A stretch of DNA of 48,047 bases, from contig NZ_AOPZ01000278.1 in NCBI RefSeq assembly GCF_000414115.1, positions 1 to 48,047 of the forward strand, read 5' to 3'. Below are positions 42,501 to 48,047 of this stretch, piece after piece. Each line of letters opens with the position of its first letter. Positions within the stretch are counted from its first letter, which is position 1. A model generated the notes under the pieces. That model made no database searches. It saw nothing but the letters and a program-made list of their open reading frames with translations, and was not told the origin of the DNA. This DNA comes from Streptomyces aurantiacus JA 4570 (lineage in GTDB: Bacteria; Actinomycetota; Actinomycetes; Streptomycetales; Streptomycetaceae). The translations under genes were made by a program, and so were the position numbers.

Positions 42501-44955
42501 GCTGTTCCTGGTTGAAGGACAGCGGCAGCCGGCCGCCACGCGGCAGCACCGGAATCGTCCAGCCGTCCGCGGTCGGCGCCTCGCGGGACGAGTCGACCAG
42601 CGCCGCCAGCTCCCGGACCGTCGGGCAGCGGAACAGGTCCGCGAACGTCAGCCGCACCCCGAACCGCCGCTCGATCTCCCGCAGCACGGAGATGCCCGCG
42701 ATGGACGTCCCGCCCAGCTCGAAGTAGTTCGAGTCCGGCCCGACCTCGGCCTTCAGCACCTCCCGCCACACGTTCGCGATCTCCAACTGGGGCGCCCCGG
42801 CGGAACGTCGGGGAACCGATTCCGGGGTGACGGCGGGTACCGGCGCGGGTGTGGGTCCGCCCGGCGGCAGGCACCAGCACGAGACCTCCTCGAACGGATA
42901 GGTCGGCACCTCGACCCGAGGGAGCTGCCGCCCCGCGTAGAAGCGGTCCCACTCGATGTCCACGCCCAGCGCGTACAGCTCGGCCAGCGCCCCGAGCACA
43001 CCGTCCCGGGACGGATCGGAGAACATCCGCACCACCGGCAGCTCCGGGGCCACGCGCCGGATCGCCCGTGACAAGGCGCCGTCGGCGCCCAGTTCCACCA
43101 TGACCGCGCCCTGGTCGGCGAACTCCGCCACCGCCCGCCGCAGCCCGCTCTCGTTCACCTCGTCGGTGATCGGCGCGTCGCGCGTGTCCACGTCCTGGCC
43201 GCGCAGCCGCCGAATCGCGAGGTTGCCCACGCCCGACCCCACCAACTGGAGTTCGCTCACGCCCAGCGACCGCACCAGCTCGTACGTGGCGCACAACCGG
43301 TCGGCCAGCCGCTCCCCCGCCGAACCGCTCCCGCCCACGCCGGCGAGCCCGTCGTACGACTCGGACAGCCGGTCCCACGTGGCGTCGCCCAGCTCACCGT
43401 CACCGGAGAACAGCAGCACGACCTTGGCGGAACGGGGGGCCGTACCGAATGTGGTCTCCCGCAGGGACGCGGCCAGTTCACCGGCGTCGTGGGCGACTCC
43501 GGCCCAGCGGAACGGATGGTCGTCGCGGCCCCTGTTGAGCACGTGCGCGACGGCCGCCAAGTGGTGATCCGTCTCGTCGAGGAACGCGGCGACACGTGCG
43601 GCGGAGGTGGCCAGCGCGGACGCCGACTTCGCCGAGAGGGTGACCAGCTCACTGGTCGAACCGGGCAGCGCGGCGCGGTCGTTCGGGGGCTCCTCGATCA
43701 CCGCGTGGACGTTGGTGCCGGTCAGCCCCAACGAGCTCAGTCCGGCCCGGCGGACACCCGACGACGGCACCCACGGCGCGGCCGCCGTCTCCACCTGGAT
43801 CGGACCGGACACGTCGACCAGCGGGTTCGGCGAGCGGAAGTTCGGGTTCGGATACCGCGTCCCGTGCCGCAGACCGGCAAGGACCTTGAACAGACCCGCC
43901 ATGCCCGCGGCCTGGTCGAGGTGGCCGACGTTGCCCTTGACCCCACCGATCCCGCACGGCCCGGCGAAACCGGCCTCGGCGAACGCGAGTTGCAGACCGT
44001 TGGCCTCCACCACGTCGCCGAGCGGAGTGGCCGACCCGTGGCACTCGACGAGGTCGATCGCGTCGGCGCCGGCCTGCCGCCATGCCTCCACGATCACCTC
44101 GGCCTGGCCGTAGGCGCTCGGCGCGCTCATGCTCGTGGCCCGGAAGCCGTTGTGGTTGACGGCGATACCGGACAGCACCCCGTGGATGTGGTCCCCGTCG
44201 GACAGCGCGTCGGACAGCCGCTTGAGCAGCACGAGCCCGCCGCCCTCACCGATCGCCGTGCCGTCCGCCTCGGCGTCGAACGGACGGCAGACGGCTCCCG
44301 GCGACTCCACGCCCCGGAGCGGCTCGTGGGTCTGCCGGGTCAGCGGCACCGACAGGACGTTCAGGCCGCCCGCGACGGCGAGGTCCGCCCGTCCGCCGCG
44401 CAGGTTCTCCACGGCCGTGGCGAGCGCGGTGAGGCTGCCGCTGCACGCGGTGTCCACCACGGACGCGGGCCCGGCGAAGTCGAAGACGTAGGAGATGCGC
44501 GCGGCCGTGGCGGACGGCAGGGAGCCGAGGATCTGCTGCGGGTCCTCGTCCGCGTACAGGCTCGCGTAGCCGGGTGTCGGCGCGCTGAGGACGACGGCGG
44601 TCTTCGAGCCGCGCAGCGCCGCCGGGGCGTAGCCGGCGTTCTCGATGGCGCGGTGGGCCAGCTGGAGGGCGATCCGCTGGTGCGGGTCCATCAGCTCCGC
44701 CTCGCGCAGCGAGAGCCCGAAGAACCGGTGGTCGAACAGATCGATGCGGTCCAGGTAGGCCATGGTCACGTAGTCGGCGTCGGCGGACGCCCCGACGTGG
44801 TGGATCCGGTCCCTGGCCGGTGGACGCACGCTGACGCGGCCGTCGGCCAGGTTCTCGTGCAGGGTGTCCAGGTCACCGGCGTCCGGCAACGCGAGCGCCA
44901 CCCCGATGATCGCCACAGCCTCGTGCTCAGACCGTGTCACGGCTCGTCCCCCCAT
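33589..44955 (-). CDS. Hybrid PKS/NRPS megasynthase KS-(AT vestige)-T-C-A-T-C-A-T-E-C
   Basis: A 3788-residue assembly-line protein. The KS (about 12-440) has its triad C171, H306, H345. A broken AT (about 450-700) follows: GHSxG is replaced by G573-S-G-V-G and much of the domain is missing. Then T1 (S751); C1 (HHIVFDG at 937); A1 (1270-1790, YTSGSTGAPKGV); T2 (S1821); C2 (HHIAADG at 2004); A2 (2300-2790); T3 (GGDSI, S2840); E (HHLVADG at 3015); and C3 (SHLVFDG, catalytic His3515). By eye the A1 code begins D-P-Y-F-W-G-G-I-C and A2 D-V-F-S-V-A-A-F-Y; I assign no substrate. The protein would extend a polyketide once, then add two residues, the second epimerised to D. It ends after C3 with no thioesterase, so another protein outside the window must follow. 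Start ATG 44955 overlaps the upstream gene; GTG 44940 is an alternative. Confidence 0.92.
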   Translation of the reverse strand: MGGRAVTRSEHEAVAIIGVALALPDAGDLDTLHENLADGRVSVRPPARDRIHHVGASADADYVTMAYLDRIDLFDHRFFGLSLREAELMDPHQRIALQLAHRAIENAGYAPAALRGSKTAVVLSAPTPGYASLYADEDPQQILGSLPSATAARISYVFDFAGPASVVDTACSGSLTALATAVENLRGGRADLAVAGGLNVLSVPLTRQTHEPLRGVESPGAVCRPFDAEADGTAIGEGGGLVLLKRLSDALSDGDHIHGVLSGIAVNHNGFRATSMSAPSAYGQAEVIVEAWRQAGADAIDLVECHGSATPLGDVVEANGLQLAFAEAGFAGPCGIGGVKGNVGHLDQAAGMAGLFKVLAGLRHGTRYPNPNFRSPNPLVDVSGPIQVETAAAPWVPSSGVRRAGLSSLGLTGTNVHAVIEEPPNDRAALPGSTSELVTLSAKSASALATSAARVAAFLDETDHHLAAVAHVLNRGRDDHPFRWAGVAHDAGELAASLRETTFGTAPRSAKVVLLFSGDGELGDATWDRLSESYDGLAGVGGSGSAGERLADRLCATYELVRSLGVSELQLVGSGVGNLAIRRLRGQDVDTRDAPITDEVNESGLRRAVAEFADQGAVMVELGADGALSRAIRRVAPELPVVRMFSDPSRDGVLGALAELYALGVDIEWDRFYAGRQLPRVEVPTYPFEEVSCWCLPPGGPTPAPVPAVTPESVPRRSAGAPQLEIANVWREVLKAEVGPDSNYFELGGTSIAGISVLREIERRFGVRLTFADLFRCPTVRELAALVDSSREAPTADGWTIPVLPRGGRLPLSFNQEQLWYLDRLNPNSPLYNLPTRARYHGPFALDAFRDALGDLVRRHEILRTRILDDDGVPYVLADLQEPALEVLDLRGQPETELARVVEEITTRPFDLATGPLLRTTVIRLADEDHMVLYSWHHIVFDGWVPEVFYREIGELYAARREGRTPRLPDLPVQYADYAAWQRSWLADGRMERGLEFWRTELSDLSPAELPLDRPRPKTQSYAGNLLKFELHPDLARELRAFSTRENVTTFVTMLAVIDALLHLWAGHRDVVVGVATSGRTNPATHGLIGYFNNVLPFRTPVGPELSFRDLVHRCTSTVTGVLDHEEIPFGKIVAELGGHRDPSRHPVFTVGYTHQNNHAPTGELPGTTVSHDSEDVDGIAPGTAKCDLTIGVFDQEGAPMDAFLEYAVDLFDVTTMRRLVAMFQEIVAAAMADPDRPLRDLLTADTADTPDTADTTGTPAVTGPTGHDPVNGATVPVPDISLPELFERQVAITPDAVAVVSGAESITYRELHTRADHLARALSARGIGPESVVAVAVERSPRYVAAILAVTRAGGAYLPVDPGQPAERIRLLIDDARPALVLTDGGILPDLPCPVMDMKASAPETDESPVPGAAPAAQHRPHRYYPDQLAYVMYTSGSTGAPKGVGITHRDVVAFAVDRGWSAATQDRVLCHTPLTFDPSVYELWVPLLRGGRVVMAPPERLSSGTLAQLVADEGITSVFLTTGLFNVLVEEDVTCLAGLREVWTGGERAQPSALRKALDACPRTTFKHGYGPTETTICATARAMDAAEDFDADIPIGRPMDNVRAHVLDEALRPVPPGTAGELYLAGEGLARGYLGRPGLTAERFVAGPFGPPGERMYRTGDVARWTPDGELVFQGRVDDQVKIRGFRIELGEIQAVLAAHPAAVEAAVVAREDQDKGKYLLGYVVARDGVTAEEFRTYLAGRLPEFMVPSAIVVLDRMPWTPAGKLDKAALPEPEVAASAYRAPRTESEKVLCGLFADLLGVERVGVDDGFFELGGHSLLATRLVSRIRTALNAEVPIQAVFEAPTVAALAERLQAGTPVRPPLRRVARRPDRVPLSFAQRRLWFLDRFEGPSAAWNIPLTLRLTGTLDAEALSLAVRDVIHRHESLRTVVFEEEGVPFQRVLPADEALLDLPVVDVEPDGLADAVAAAVARPFDLAAEIPVRTSLFRSGPDEHVLVLLVHHIAADGESAAPLARDLSAAYDARRGGTRPRWPELPVQYADFTLWQQELLEDANSPVASQVAYWRAELAGVRPVRLPVDRPRPPVASHRGDAVEFRLDPALLDAVDELARARGATAPMVLQAALAVLLHQLGGGEDITIGSPIAGRVDEALADSVGFFLNTWVLRADLSGSPSFETVVDRVRGKALAAYDQQDVPFEKLVEILNPERSTAYDPLFQVLFVWRKAEGPGFALGGLDATMEAVPITTAKSDLFLNLTEIPGQGVHGRLEYATDLFDRVTAELFVSRYEAVLRQVVADPGRRAVDVLMAGERERLLGEPATPVTAAPDVTVPELFERQAAAAPDAIAVSCDGVSLTYGELNVRANRLARALVERGARPEALVGLALPRSVDLVVGMLGIWKSGAGYVPIDPRHPSGRAAVVLSEARPEFVLTDLDELDLTTGDDANLDSGVRPGNAAYVMYTSGSTGTPKGAVITHGCVAHDVARLVELIGLRPGQRVLASTSVGFDVSVFEVMASLSAGATIEVVQDVVECGAWSGQVVSAVPSVLAQVGDQIKADTVVFAGEPLTAGLVDRVRDAMPGTRMINAYGQSESFYATAFRIPDETDPGVVPIGTPLGTMRAYVLGPGLGLVPSGVVGELYVAGEVGRGYLARAGLTAERFVADPYGPAGSRMYRTGDLARWNQDGELECVGRVDAQLKVRGVRIEPGEVEAALVACAGVAQAAVAAVDGGRGTRLVGYVVPAEVSGYDVDLGVDVAEIRRSLAGRLPEFMVPSQVVTLDRLPLTPSGKVDRAALPDPGFAAAAYRAPGSPVEEVLAGVYADVLGLEWVGADDDFFAVGGDSIRSIQVVSRARALGVGITPRQIFESRTVAALAAVASAGEEGVELAELDGGGAGWMPLPPIARHAGGRFPRFSMAVMVDLPPDIDETLLVATLTAVVDHHDMLRSRLLPDDGGLVVGAPGTVDVAGLLRRAEGERDRAAELDAATGRLDPEAGVMAQFVWFDPGAGTAGRLLMVLHHLVADGVSWRTLLPDLAAAWAQLREGRAPVLPPVGTSARRWAHALAAEASRPERAAELSYWKDVLDGPDPLLGSRRLDPGLDTVATLDSVRVDLPDQATEALLSMLPAKFRCGTQDGLLAGLALALAQWRRERGVTESSSLIALEGHGREEALVPGSDLSRTVGWFTSAFPARLDVAGSELDEAFAGGPAAGGALKTVKEQLLSVPDKGLGYGMLRYLNPETGADLGSYSEPQIAFNYLGRFSTADMPGDLRGLGWTPVADKDSMDIAPDADMPALAEIQISVMVVDSEDGPRPQATLYFATGVLTRTDVEELARHWCDALTGLARHVTRPDAGGLTPSDLPLVTVAQQDIEKWERRYGRLADAWPLTREQSSMLPHTMRPDQAYDPYHVQMAFQVTGQVDAARMRAAGQAVLDRHANLRVAVARRADGEPVQVVIDGVELPWHEHDLSGLGEEECDRALQELRLEDQAAHFDPATPPLVRMTLVRLGEDRAELLLTASHLVFDGWSVPLLLQELLRLYGSGADPSVLPEVRPYRDFLGWLAEQDRGASERAWADELDGHKPTLLAEPSESDPGGVDTVEVPVSAETADALSRRAAELSVTLNTVVQGAWASVLADLTGRDDVVFGATVSGRPPEVIGVDAMVGLFVNTVPVRVRRSPESTWAELLTELHDRQGRLMEHHQFGRTDCRQADTQVVFQSFPKDRSGIREANTAAGIAITGVSTVNGTRYPLVVGVTVDPHLSVSLSYQRHLFDPDTAAGLAERLAGTFAGLAGR

Positions 44956-45916
44956 TCTCCGTCGCCTTCTCCGTCGCCTTCTCCGGTTGCGCCGATGGCC
45001 GCCGTTCGTCCAGCGGGGGCGCCTTCGCTTCCACCGTGTTCACGGGTGCCGGGTAGCGGTGGAAGCCCTGGCCGCTCTTGCGGCCCAGGTGGCCGTCGGC
45101 GACCAGTTGGCGCAGCTTCTCGCAGGGCTGGAAACGCTGGTCCCCGGTGCATTCGAGCAGGACGTACAGGGTGTCGACGATGGTGTCCAGGCCGATCAGG
45201 TCGCCGGTGGCGAGCGGGCCCATGGTGTGCCCGAAGCACTCCTGGAAGATGCGGTCGACGGCGACCGGGTCGGCGGTGCCCTGCTGCACCACGGTGGCGG
45301 CTTCGTTGACCGTGAGCATCAGGACCCGGTTGGAGACGAACCCGGGCGCGTCCGCGACGACGATGCCCTTCTTGCCGAGGTCGGCGAGCAGGCCGAGCGT
45401 GGTGTCCAGGGTGGCGTCGGTGGTCTGCGGGCCGCGGATGACCTCGACGGTGTCCTTCAGCGGCGCCGGGTTCATGAAGTGCGTGCCGATCACCTGCCCC
45501 GGCCGCCGCGTCTGCGCGGCGAGCCGGTTCACCGGGATCGCCGAGGTCACCGTCGCGAACACCGCCCGGGGCGGGCAGGCGTCGTCGAGTTCGCGGAACA
45601 GCTTCTCCTTGAGGGGGATGCGCTCCGGCGCGCAGTCCAGGACGAACCACGCGGAGGCCAGGTCGTCGAGCCGCGTGGTCCAGGTGACCGCCTCCAGGGC
45701 CTGGTCCATGGCCACGGTGCCGGGGGCCTTGCGGAACATCGTGGCCAGCCTGATGCCGGCGCGGAGCCGGGCCGGCGCCCCGGCGAGCGCCGTCTCCTCG
45801 GGGTCGACGGCCACCACGCGGTGCCCGGCCTCGGCGAGGCACTGGGCGATGCCGATGCCCATCGTTCCGGCGCCGACCACGCCGATGACGCCGGTCCCGG
45901 CGCTGTCCTGGTGCAT
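44927..45916 (-). CDS. 3-hydroxyacyl-CoA dehydrogenase family protein (FkbK/ZmaE-like)
   Basis: A 329-residue NAD-dependent dehydrogenase: GVIGVVGAGTMGIGIAQCLA (Rossmann fold), THFMNPAPLKDTVEVIRG, and a C-terminal domain with APGFVSNRVLMLTVNEAA. In methoxymalonyl- and hydroxymalonyl-ACP pathways this enzyme oxidises the C3 hydroxyl of glyceryl-ACP. The FkbH- and FkbI-like neighbours support that role. ATG 45916 has GGAG 6 bp upstream; GTG 45976 would overlap the FkbH-like stop by 4 bp and is also possible. The C-terminus is low-complexity (EKATEKATEN, from 12-bp DNA repeats at 44955-44984) and overlaps the megasynthase start. Confidence 0.88.
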   Translation of the reverse strand: MHQDSAGTGVIGVVGAGTMGIGIAQCLAEAGHRVVAVDPEETALAGAPARLRAGIRLATMFRKAPGTVAMDQALEAVTWTTRLDDLASAWFVLDCAPERIPLKEKLFRELDDACPPRAVFATVTSAIPVNRLAAQTRRPGQVIGTHFMNPAPLKDTVEVIRGPQTTDATLDTTLGLLADLGKKGIVVADAPGFVSNRVLMLTVNEAATVVQQGTADPVAVDRIFQECFGHTMGPLATGDLIGLDTIVDTLYVLLECTGDQRFQPCEKLRQLVADGHLGRKSGQGFHRYPAPVNTVEAKAPPLDERRPSAQPEKATEKATENGGTSRDTV

Positions 45917-45972
45917 GGGGGTCTCCGTTTTCACGTGGTCGTTGCGGTCGCTCGGGTCGCGGTGGGGGCCGG

Positions 45973-47075
45973 TCACGCGGTGACCACCCGCACCGGATGC
46001 CTGCGGGCGCGCGGCGGGTTCGCCGGATCGATGGCCAGGGTCATCCGGTCACCGTTGTCCTCGACCACCGCGAAGCCGCCGAAGCGCAGCGTGACCAGCA
46101 TCTGCCGGTTGACGTCGGTGGCGACGAACTCCGCGACGGGGCGGCGGCCGGCGGCGAGGGTCTCGGCGACGATGTGGTCGATGAGCACCGCCCCGACGCC
46201 GCGCGACATCACCCGGCAGGACATCAGCAGCAGTTCGAGCACGGTCGCGTCGTCCCGCAGCGCGGTGACCGCGAGACCGATGGTGCCGTAGGAGCCGAAG
46301 CGGTCCTCGAGCCCGGCGACGATCACCTCGTGCCCGGGGTCCGCGCACAGCCGCCGCAGGTCCTCCAGGCCGAAGGTGCGGCCGGTGGTGTTGAGCTGGT
46401 GGGTGCGCACCGTCAGTTCGTGGGCCCGGGCGAGGTCGGCCTCGGTGGCCCGCCGGACGGTGAGGACCAGGTCGAGGGAGGCGAGGAACTCCGCGGGCGC
46501 GCCGGTGTGTTCGGTCTCCGCGGCCTTGCGCCGCCGCTCCGTGCGGTAGAGCCGGCGCCGCTGTGCGGACTCGTCCGTGACGAACGGCGGGGTGAACTCC
46601 TCGTACGCGGTGAGCTGTTCGGCCTCGGTCGCGGGGTAGCAGCGTACGGCCGGGTGCGCGGCGGCCACTTCGGCCCGCTCCACCGCGTCGTTGTCGATGA
46701 ACGCGATCGTGTCGAGGCCGATGTTCAGGTCGGCGGCGATCCGCTCGACCGCCTGGGACTTGGCGCCCCAGCCCACCTCCAGGACGGTGAACAGGTCGTC
46801 GAGCCCGTGCGCTGCCAGGTGGGCGGCGGCGACGTCGTGCTCGCCCCGGCTGGCCACCGCGTGCAGGATGCCCCGCTGGTCCAGGGCGTGCAGGGTCTTC
46901 ACCGCCGCGTCGAAGGGGACGGGCGCGTCGCCTTCGAGACGGGCGCGTCGCCTTCGAGGACGACGCCGTCCCACAGGGTGTCGTCGAGGTCCCAGACCAG
47001 GCACTTCACCGTCGGTGCCGGGGCGTTCCCGGGCGCGGCCGCCGCGCCCTGCTGCCCGCTCGCTCGTCCGCTCAT
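45973..47075 (-). pseudogene. FkbH-like glyceryl-ACP synthase, frameshifted by a 20-bp tandem duplication
   Basis: FkbH proteins load glycerate from 1,3-bisphosphoglycerate onto an ACP. The N-terminal part starts at ATG 47075 and has the HAD motif CLVWDLDDTLWDGVVLEGDAP (D29, D31). After that the frame breaks, and the rest continues in another frame: PFDAAVKTLHALDQRGILHA, VGWGAKSQAVERIAADLN, TIAFIDNDAVERAEVA, and a C-terminal acyltransferase-like region with HELTVRTHQLNTTGRTFG. Removing one copy of the 20-bp repeat at 46919-46958 restores one continuous 360-residue protein of normal FkbH length. The start overlaps the acyl-CoA dehydrogenase stop (ATGA). The gene is either inactivated in this strain or carries a sequencing or assembly error. 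Confidence 0.85.
46919..46958. repeat. Exact 20-bp tandem duplication inside the fkbH-like gene
   Basis: ACGGGCGCGTCGCCTTCGAG occurs at 46919-46938 and again at 46939-46958. Twenty is not a multiple of three, so the second copy shifts the frame just after the HAD catalytic motif. Confidence 0.95.
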
Positions 47076-48047
47076 CGCGGTCCTTCCTCTCGCTCCGGCC
47101 GCCGTCCGCCGGGACGGTGTCCGCGGGTGCGCAGCAGGTGGTCGGCGATGTGCAGTTCGGACACCTGCGCCGAGCCCTCGATGATTTCCATGACCTTGGC
47201 GTCCCGGTAGTACCGGCCCACCGGGCTGTCCGGGGCGCAGCCCGCGGCGCCCAGGATCTGGACGGCGCTCCCGGCCACGGCGGTGGCGGCGTGTGCCGCC
47301 GCGTACTTGGCCGCGACCGTCTCCGCGATGGCGTCCGGGTCGCCCGCCTCCCGCAGCCGGGCCGCTCGCAGGCACAGCTCGCGGGCGGCCCGGCTGTCCA
47401 CCGCCGCGCGCCCCAGGAGCGAGCGCACCAGCTGGTGTTCGGCGAGGACGACGCCGCCCTGGGCGCGCCGTGCGGCGTGGTCCGCGGCGGCGTCCAGGCA
47501 CGCCTCGGCCATGCCGACGCAGCCCCAGGCCACCGTGAACCGCCCGTGGTCCAGCGCGGTGGCCGCCACGTGCGACAGGCCGAAGCCGGGCGGTGCCACC
47601 GCGTTCTCGCGCGGCACCCGCACGCGGTCGAACCGTACGTGCGCCAACTGGGCGGCGCGCATGCCGAGTTGGCCGCGCACCGGCTCCCGCAGGACGCCGG
47701 TCCTGTCCGCCTCCACCAGCACCGCGGCCGGGCGTCCGCCCGCGCTGCCCAGGACCAGGAACACGTCCGCGACCTCGCCGAAGGTGATCCAGCGCTTCTC
47801 GCCGGTGACCGTGTACGCGTCGCCCTCTTCCTCGACGGCCGTGGTGACCGCGGCCAGGTCGCTGCCCGCCTCTGTCTCGGTGGCGGCGAAGGCGGCGAGC
47901 AGCTCGCCCCGGGCCAGGGCCGGCAGCCACCGCTCACGCTGCTCGGCGGTGCCCCAGCGCAGCAGCGCCGCGCCCACCATGCTCTGTACGGTGACCAGGC
48001 CGCGCAGCGCGCTGCACACGCCGCCGATCCGGGCACACGCCTCGCCG
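47072..48047 (-). CDS. Acyl-CoA dehydrogenase family protein (FkbI-like), 5' end outside window
   Basis: The C-terminal 320 or so residues of a flavin acyl-CoA dehydrogenase; the frame is open to the window edge. Visible parts include LLRWGTAEQRERWLPALARG, AAFAATETEAGSDLAAV, KRWITFGEVADVFLVLGSAG and the FAD/C-terminal helix region IEGSAQVSELHIADHLL. In FkbI/ZmaG-type pathways this enzyme oxidises an ACP-bound glyceryl or seryl unit on the way to hydroxy-, methoxy- or aminomalonyl-ACP. Its TGA overlaps the ATG of the FkbH-like gene. The ACP and any O-methyltransferase expected for the pathway would lie beyond the window. Confidence 0.88.
   Translation of the reverse strand, partial: GEACARIGGVCSALRGLVTVQSMVGAALLRWGTAEQRERWLPALARGELLAAFAATETEAGSDLAAVTTAVEEEGDAYTVTGEKRWITFGEVADVFLVLGSAGGRPAAVLVEADRTGVLREPVRGQLGMRAAQLAHVRFDRVRVPRENAVAPPGFGLSHVAATALDHGRFTVAWGCVGMAEACLDAAADHAARRAQGGVVLAEHQLVRSLLGRAAVDSRAARELCLRAARLREAGDPDAIAETVAAKYAAAHAATAVAGSAVQILGAAGCAPDSPVGRYYRDAKVMEIIEGSAQVSELHIADHLLRTRGHRPGGRRPEREEGPR

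Noticed and set aside
47076..48036. Upstream extension of the FkbH C-terminal frame across the acyl-CoA dehydrogenase gene
   Set aside because: That part is an Arg/Ser/Trp-rich shadow of the dehydrogenase; the real FkbH start is ATG 47075 in the other frame, joined by the duplication.

Overview
The window is very G+C-rich, uses GTG starts freely and has Streptomyces-type gene content: MMPL exporter, split LigD-like repair genes, many HxlR/TetR regulators, DUF2867 and DUF5701 proteins, a rare TTA codon, a RiPP locus and part of an NRPS/PKS cluster. It is most likely a Streptomyces chromosome segment rich in accessory and stress genes. No integrase, transposase or CRISPR array was seen.

Left part (1-17.1 kb): the 3' end of a PucR-type regulator, then a 33-bp perfect tandem duplication, an MMPL transporter, a site-2-protease-like CBS protein that has lost its zinc motif, and a translationally coupled pair for DNA end repair (LigD-type 3'-phosphoesterase and ATP-dependent ligase) behind a possible SigB-type promoter. 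Next come a tRNA-like sequence with an abnormal anticodon arm, an arginine:glycine-type amidinotransferase, a hemerythrin protein and a small Rho_N-like protein. A same-strand block follows: SDR, a giant FAD/Fe-S oxidoreductase, a thiamine-diphosphate pyruvate-oxidase-like enzyme and a second SDR.

Middle part (17.1-33.5 kb): regulator/target pairs (HxlR with an NmrA-type reductase; TetR with a PLP dehydratase; HxlR with an MFS exporter; TetR with DUF2867), several with visible palindromes between the divergent genes. Embedded at 21.5-24.4 kb on the minus strand is a compact RiPP locus: a 34-residue precursor too short for routine gene calling, a cobalamin-type radical SAM RiPP maturase and a DUF5825 protein. 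Further right are a DM13 protein, a DUF5701 protein, a decayed ECF41 sigma-factor gene, a secreted trypsin-like protease whose second codon is TTA, a proline racemase/hydroxyproline epimerase and a small secreted protein.

Right part (33.6-48.0 kb, minus strand): the downstream end of an NRPS/PKS cluster that enters from beyond the window. Acyl-CoA dehydrogenase (FkbI-like), FkbH-like and 3-hydroxyacyl-CoA dehydrogenase (FkbK-like) genes would make an unusual ACP-bound extender unit (hydroxy- or methoxymalonyl class). They precede an 11.4-kb megasynthase with order KS-(vestigial AT)-T-C-A-T-C-A-T-E-C and no thioesterase. Two oddities stand out: the fkbH-like gene is frameshifted by an exact 20-bp tandem duplication, and the AT remnant has lost its catalytic serine, which suggests extender loading in trans.
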